In this document: positions 14,672 to 16,340 of the stretch, one piece after another | Numbering within the stretch: the first letter of the stretch is position 1 | Layout of the letters: every line of letters starts with the position of its first letter | DNA from: Thermohalobaculum sp038528605 | GTDB lineage: Bacteria; Pseudomonadota; Alphaproteobacteria; Rhodobacterales; Rhodobacteraceae | Direction of reading: 5' to 3' | DNA length: 16,340 nt | NCBI GenBank assembly: GCA_038528605.1 | Contig: JBCBEP010000077.1 | Location: 1-16,340 of the forward strand | Made by a program: the position numbers and the translations under genes | Notes under the pieces: generated by a model | The model's database searches: none | Seen by the model: the letters and a program-made list of their open reading frames with translations, nothing else | Told to the model about the DNA's origin: nothing

Positions 14672-14857
14672 CTACGCGTTATCCAGCAGGATCTTGAAGA
14701 TGATCGAGCCGAAGAGCCAGAGCACGGCGCCGCGCCGGATACCGAGGGCGAAAAGCGCCAGCGATGGGATCGTGATGATATAGACATTCTCGTGCTGCGG
14801 GTCGAACAGCGTCTCGACCCACGACCCCTTGTCACCACCACCGACGAACTTCGCCAT
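14672..14857 (-). CDS. Small conserved-looking membrane protein, unknown function
   Basis: This 61-residue protein starts at ATG 14857 behind GGAGGGAG and ends at TAG 14672. The first 24 residues are polar (GGGDKGSWVETLFDPQHENV). Two hydrophobic stretches follow at about 25-40 and 43-58, separated by Arg41-Arg42 if numbered from the Met, consistent with a tight membrane hairpin or one long bent helix. Codon use is typical of the region. I do not recognise a named family. It lies 77 bp downstream of the cold-shock gene on the same strand and upstream of the 56-codon membrane gene, so all three could be co-transcribed. No function is proposed. Confidence 0.75.
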   Translation of the reverse strand: MAKFVGGGDKGSWVETLFDPQHENVYIITIPSLALFALGIRRGAVLWLFGSIIFKILLDNA

Positions 14858-14934
14858 TGCCCGCTCCCTCCGGATAGCGGGAACTTACGGTAGGAAGGCT
14901 ATGCCTGAGAAGCGAAATCTGGCCTGCTGCACAT

Positions 14935-15141
14935 TCAGAGCAGTTCGAGCTCTCCGGCAAAGGGCCGCCCGTCCCGTCCGGCCTGGAGCTCGTAGCTCAC
15001 CTTCTGGTTGTCCTGCAGCCCTGGCAGGCCCGCCTTCTGAACCGCGGTGATGTGCACGAACACATCCTTGCCGCCTTCGTCAGGCGCGATGAAGCCATAG
15101 CCTTTCTCGGTGTTGAACCACTTCACGGTCCCGGTCGCCAT
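14935..15141 (-). CDS. Cold-shock domain protein (CspA family)
   Basis: The 68-residue protein is a single cold-shock domain. RNP1 is KGYGFI (13-18) and RNP2 is VFVHI (27-31), with the usual start MATGTVKWFN. Members bind single-stranded RNA and DNA and act as RNA chaperones or anti-terminators. I start at ATG 15141 because GAGG lies nine bases upstream; the in-frame ATG at 15150 directly abuts that GAGG and would leave no spacing. A long, less G+C-rich leader region lies upstream, as is common for genes of this family with structured 5' untranslated regions. Whether this paralogue responds to cold cannot be told from sequence. Confidence 0.95.
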   Translation of the reverse strand: MATGTVKWFNTEKGYGFIAPDEGGKDVFVHITAVQKAGLPGLQDNQKVSYELQAGRDGRPFAGELELL

Positions 15142-15484
15142 GCGTGTCATCCTCGGCTGGGCAGCCGCCGGCCGCCGTCGTCACTCGGCGTGCAGAGCAT
15201 CCGCACAGTGGCAGAATATCCCGAATCGACATGCCCAAACAACAGACCGAACCGGCGGCGCAGCGAGACATTCGCAACCGTCCTGTGATTGAAACTCCTG
15301 ATCACGCCTCGATTTCTTCCGACATACGGAGGCGTTACCGCCAAACGCCGAGATTTCCATCAATTGCATAACCCTTTTGCAAACTTCGGGGTTTCCTTAA
15401 CCGTTCGATGACACTAACTAGGGCTTTCACGGCGCCGGGACCGGCTGCCGACATCACGGATATGACGAACCGGAGGGCGGGCAC
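15142..15484. promoter_or_regulatory. Divergent intergenic region between the cold-shock gene and the 88-codon gene
   Basis: This 343-bp gap has no supported gene and is visibly less G+C-rich than its surroundings, especially 15285-15420. It must hold the promoters of both flanking genes. Visible structure includes CGCCTC (15305-15310) pairing with GAGGCG (15329-15334), an adjoining GGCGTT/AACGCC hairpin, and the imperfect operator-like TTGCA-N9-TGCAA at 15364-15382. I could not assign convincing -35/-10 boxes on either strand. The region may include a long structured leader for the cold-shock mRNA. Confidence 0.45.
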
Positions 15485-15751
15485 ATGCCGCGCGACATGG
15501 ACGATATCGGCGTCATCAACGAGCAGGGCGCCCGCTGCCGCAAGCTATTCGCTGCGGTTGTGCTGGCCGCGCTCGACGACGCGGTGAAGGAGCAGAAAGA
15601 GCAGGGCACGGGTGTCGAGAGCATCGCCACCTGGGCGCGTACGCGCGACGGCAAGCTCGTCCTCTCCAATGCGGGCCTCGAGCTTAACGAGCGCACCATC
15701 ACGCTCCTGCAGGAGTTCGTCTCGCGCGGCATCCGCCCCGCGGCAGCCTGA
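15485..15751 (+). CDS. Small conserved protein, DUF6280-like
   Basis: This 88-residue soluble protein starts at ATG 15485 with GGAGGG upstream; a second in-frame ATG at 15497 is possible. The central segment ARCRKLFAAVVLAALDDAV, followed by ESIATWARTRDGKLVLSNAG and LNERTITLLQEFV, resembles a small family of unknown function that I associate with Rhodobacteraceae (DUF6280), where the pattern is an AA-rich helix, WARSRDGREVLS and NERVV. It has no signal peptide, membrane segment or cysteine cluster beyond Cys18. The predicted structure is mainly helical. A strong intrinsic terminator follows, so it is probably a single-gene transcript. The family assignment is from memory of the pattern and needs a profile search; no function is known to me. 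Confidence 0.8.
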   Translation: MPRDMDDIGVINEQGARCRKLFAAVVLAALDDAVKEQKEQGTGVESIATWARTRDGKLVLSNAGLELNERTITLLQEFVSRGIRPAAA

Positions 15752-15787
15752 GCGCCTGCGTCCTTCGGGGCGACTGTTGCGCAATCG

Positions 15788-15814
15788 AACGCCCGGGCGA
15801 CCCCGGGCGTTTTT
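15788..15814 (+). terminator. Intrinsic terminator of the 88-codon gene
   Basis: AACGCCCGGG (15788-15797) and CCCGGGCGTT (15802-15811) form a perfect 10-bp stem with loop CGAC. The run of T at 15810-15814 completes a textbook intrinsic terminator 37 bases after the stop codon. Confidence 0.93.
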
Positions 15815-15930
15815 CGTCGCACCGCCCGTCACCCGTCTCATATCCGAACCCGCTGCCTGATTTCGATCAAGGCCGCCCGGGCCGAAGCCTGCGCATCGTC
15901 GCCCCGCAACGGTCCAGCGCGGAGGCGATC

Positions 15931-16248
15931 ATGGCGGATGGTGGCGGCAAGCATGGCGTAGCGGGTGTGCCCGATCTCGGGCAGGTTCTCGGCGGGCGCT
16001 GTGTGCGCAAGGGCTGCTTCACGGCGGCGGACCAGGCGGCGCTCGAGGCCGCCGGTGCGCGGGAGGCGGACCCGGCCCTGCTCCGCGCCTATACCGACAG
16101 TGCCGCGCTTGAGGGCGTGCCCTGCGTCTGCGCCATGATGCGCCTCGACGCCCGGCTGGCCGAGGCGCGGGGGGACAACGCCCATGCGGCCGACATCCTC
16201 ACCAGCCTCGCCGGTTACCTGCGCGAGCACCCGGTGGATTGCGACTGA
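15931..16248 (+). CDS. Hypothetical cysteine-containing small protein
   Basis: This 105-residue protein starts at ATG 15931 with GGAGG five bases upstream. Third positions are strongly G/C, which supports real coding over the opposite-strand open frame. It has no signal peptide or membrane helix. Five cysteines stand out: Cys24 and Cys29 (GRCVRKGCF), Cys65 and Cys67 (GVPCVCAMMRL) and Cys104 near the end. The rest is helical, with Ala-rich stretches such as FTAADQAALEAAGA. The paired cysteines could bind a metal or form disulfides, but I recognise no family. The gene is isolated by a terminator on each side, suggesting its own promoter in the 116 bp after the preceding terminator. Confidence 0.7.
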   Translation: MADGGGKHGVAGVPDLGQVLGGRCVRKGCFTAADQAALEAAGAREADPALLRAYTDSAALEGVPCVCAMMRLDARLAEARGDNAHAADILTSLAGYLREHPVDCD

Positions 16249-16257
16249 CGCACCGAC

Positions 16258-16273
16258 TGTCATCGATTTGACA
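16258..16273. repeat. Short inverted repeat TGTCA-N6-TGACA
   Basis: TGTCA (16258-16262) and TGACA (16269-16273) flank six bases, ten bases after the stop of the 105-codon gene. The right arm includes a perfect -35-like TTGACA, but no -10 box follows at 16-18 bases. It has the shape of a dimeric regulator site; whether it serves a gene beyond the right edge is unknown. Confidence 0.3.
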
Positions 16274-16281
16274 CAAATTAA

Positions 16282-16309
16282 GGCGGGGCGCGCATCGCTC
16301 CGCCATTTT
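16282..16309 (+). terminator. Intrinsic terminator of the 105-codon gene
   Basis: GGCGGGG (16282-16288) pairs with CTCCGCC (16298-16304) with one G-U pair and a nine-base loop, followed by A and four T residues. It lies 34 bases after the stop codon. The stem is moderate and the U-run short, but position and form fit. Confidence 0.65.
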
Positions 16310-16340
16310 CGTCCTCATCGCCGGGGGTCACACCCGGTTG

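Noticed and set aside
15144..15371. 75-codon plus-strand open frame in the gap beside the cold-shock gene
   Set aside because: Third codon positions are only about half G/C, unlike all neighbouring genes, and neither possible start has a ribosome site. It is better read as non-coding leader DNA.
15838..16263. 141-codon minus-strand open frame opposite the 105-codon gene
   Set aside because: The plus-strand frame has a well-spaced GGAGG, typical codon bias and a following terminator, while the minus frame has none of these.
16268..16296. Promoter starting with a perfect TTGACA
   Set aside because: At 16-18 bases downstream only G+C-rich sequence (CGCATC) is found, with no -10-like hexamer, and the stretch forms part of a terminator hairpin.

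Overview
The window looks like an ordinary chromosomal segment of a G+C-rich alphaproteobacterium, most likely of the Rhodobacterales. The pointers are the strong G/C bias at third codon positions, an OlsB-type ornithine lipid acyltransferase, the LacI/CUT1 sugar-uptake pairing, and an 88-residue protein resembling a small family I associate with Rhodobacteraceae. I see no insertion sequence, prophage, CRISPR array, tRNA or rRNA.

Left part (1-3251, all on the minus strand): a glutathione S-transferase-like gene, then a LacI-family repressor gene, then the start of a sugar ABC transporter operon. The first gene of that operon encodes the periplasmic binding protein and is cut off by the left edge of the window. 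The leaders of the repressor gene and of the binding-protein gene share a 16-bp sequence (TGAGGTACGY-N3-TCA). This fits a repressor that controls both itself and the transporter.

Middle (3386-8514, plus strand): moaA (molybdenum cofactor synthesis) overlaps by ATGA with a 734-residue polytopic membrane protein that resembles the DUF6311 glycosyltransferase-like family. An exported gamma-glutamyltranspeptidase follows. Beyond a convergent gap come olsB (minus, with a clear intrinsic terminator), msrB (plus), a class I methyltransferase (minus), a HAD-type pyrimidine 5'-nucleotidase (plus) and a UPF0173 metallo-hydrolase (minus). These look like single-gene units in alternating orientation, several separated by hairpins.

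Right part (12601 onward): gatC and gatA overlap by ATGA and encode two subunits of the Asp/Glu-tRNA amidotransferase; gatB is not in the window. Next come two small minus-strand membrane-protein genes (56 and 61 codons), a cold-shock protein gene, a 343-bp less G+C-rich gap, an 88-codon gene with a textbook terminator, and a 105-codon cysteine-containing gene of unknown role.

Nothing here amounts to a new multi-gene system. The points most worth a second look are the shared LacI operator, the coupling of moaA to a membrane protein of unknown substrate, the structured leader between the UPF0173 gene and gatCA, and the small uncharacterised genes near the right end.
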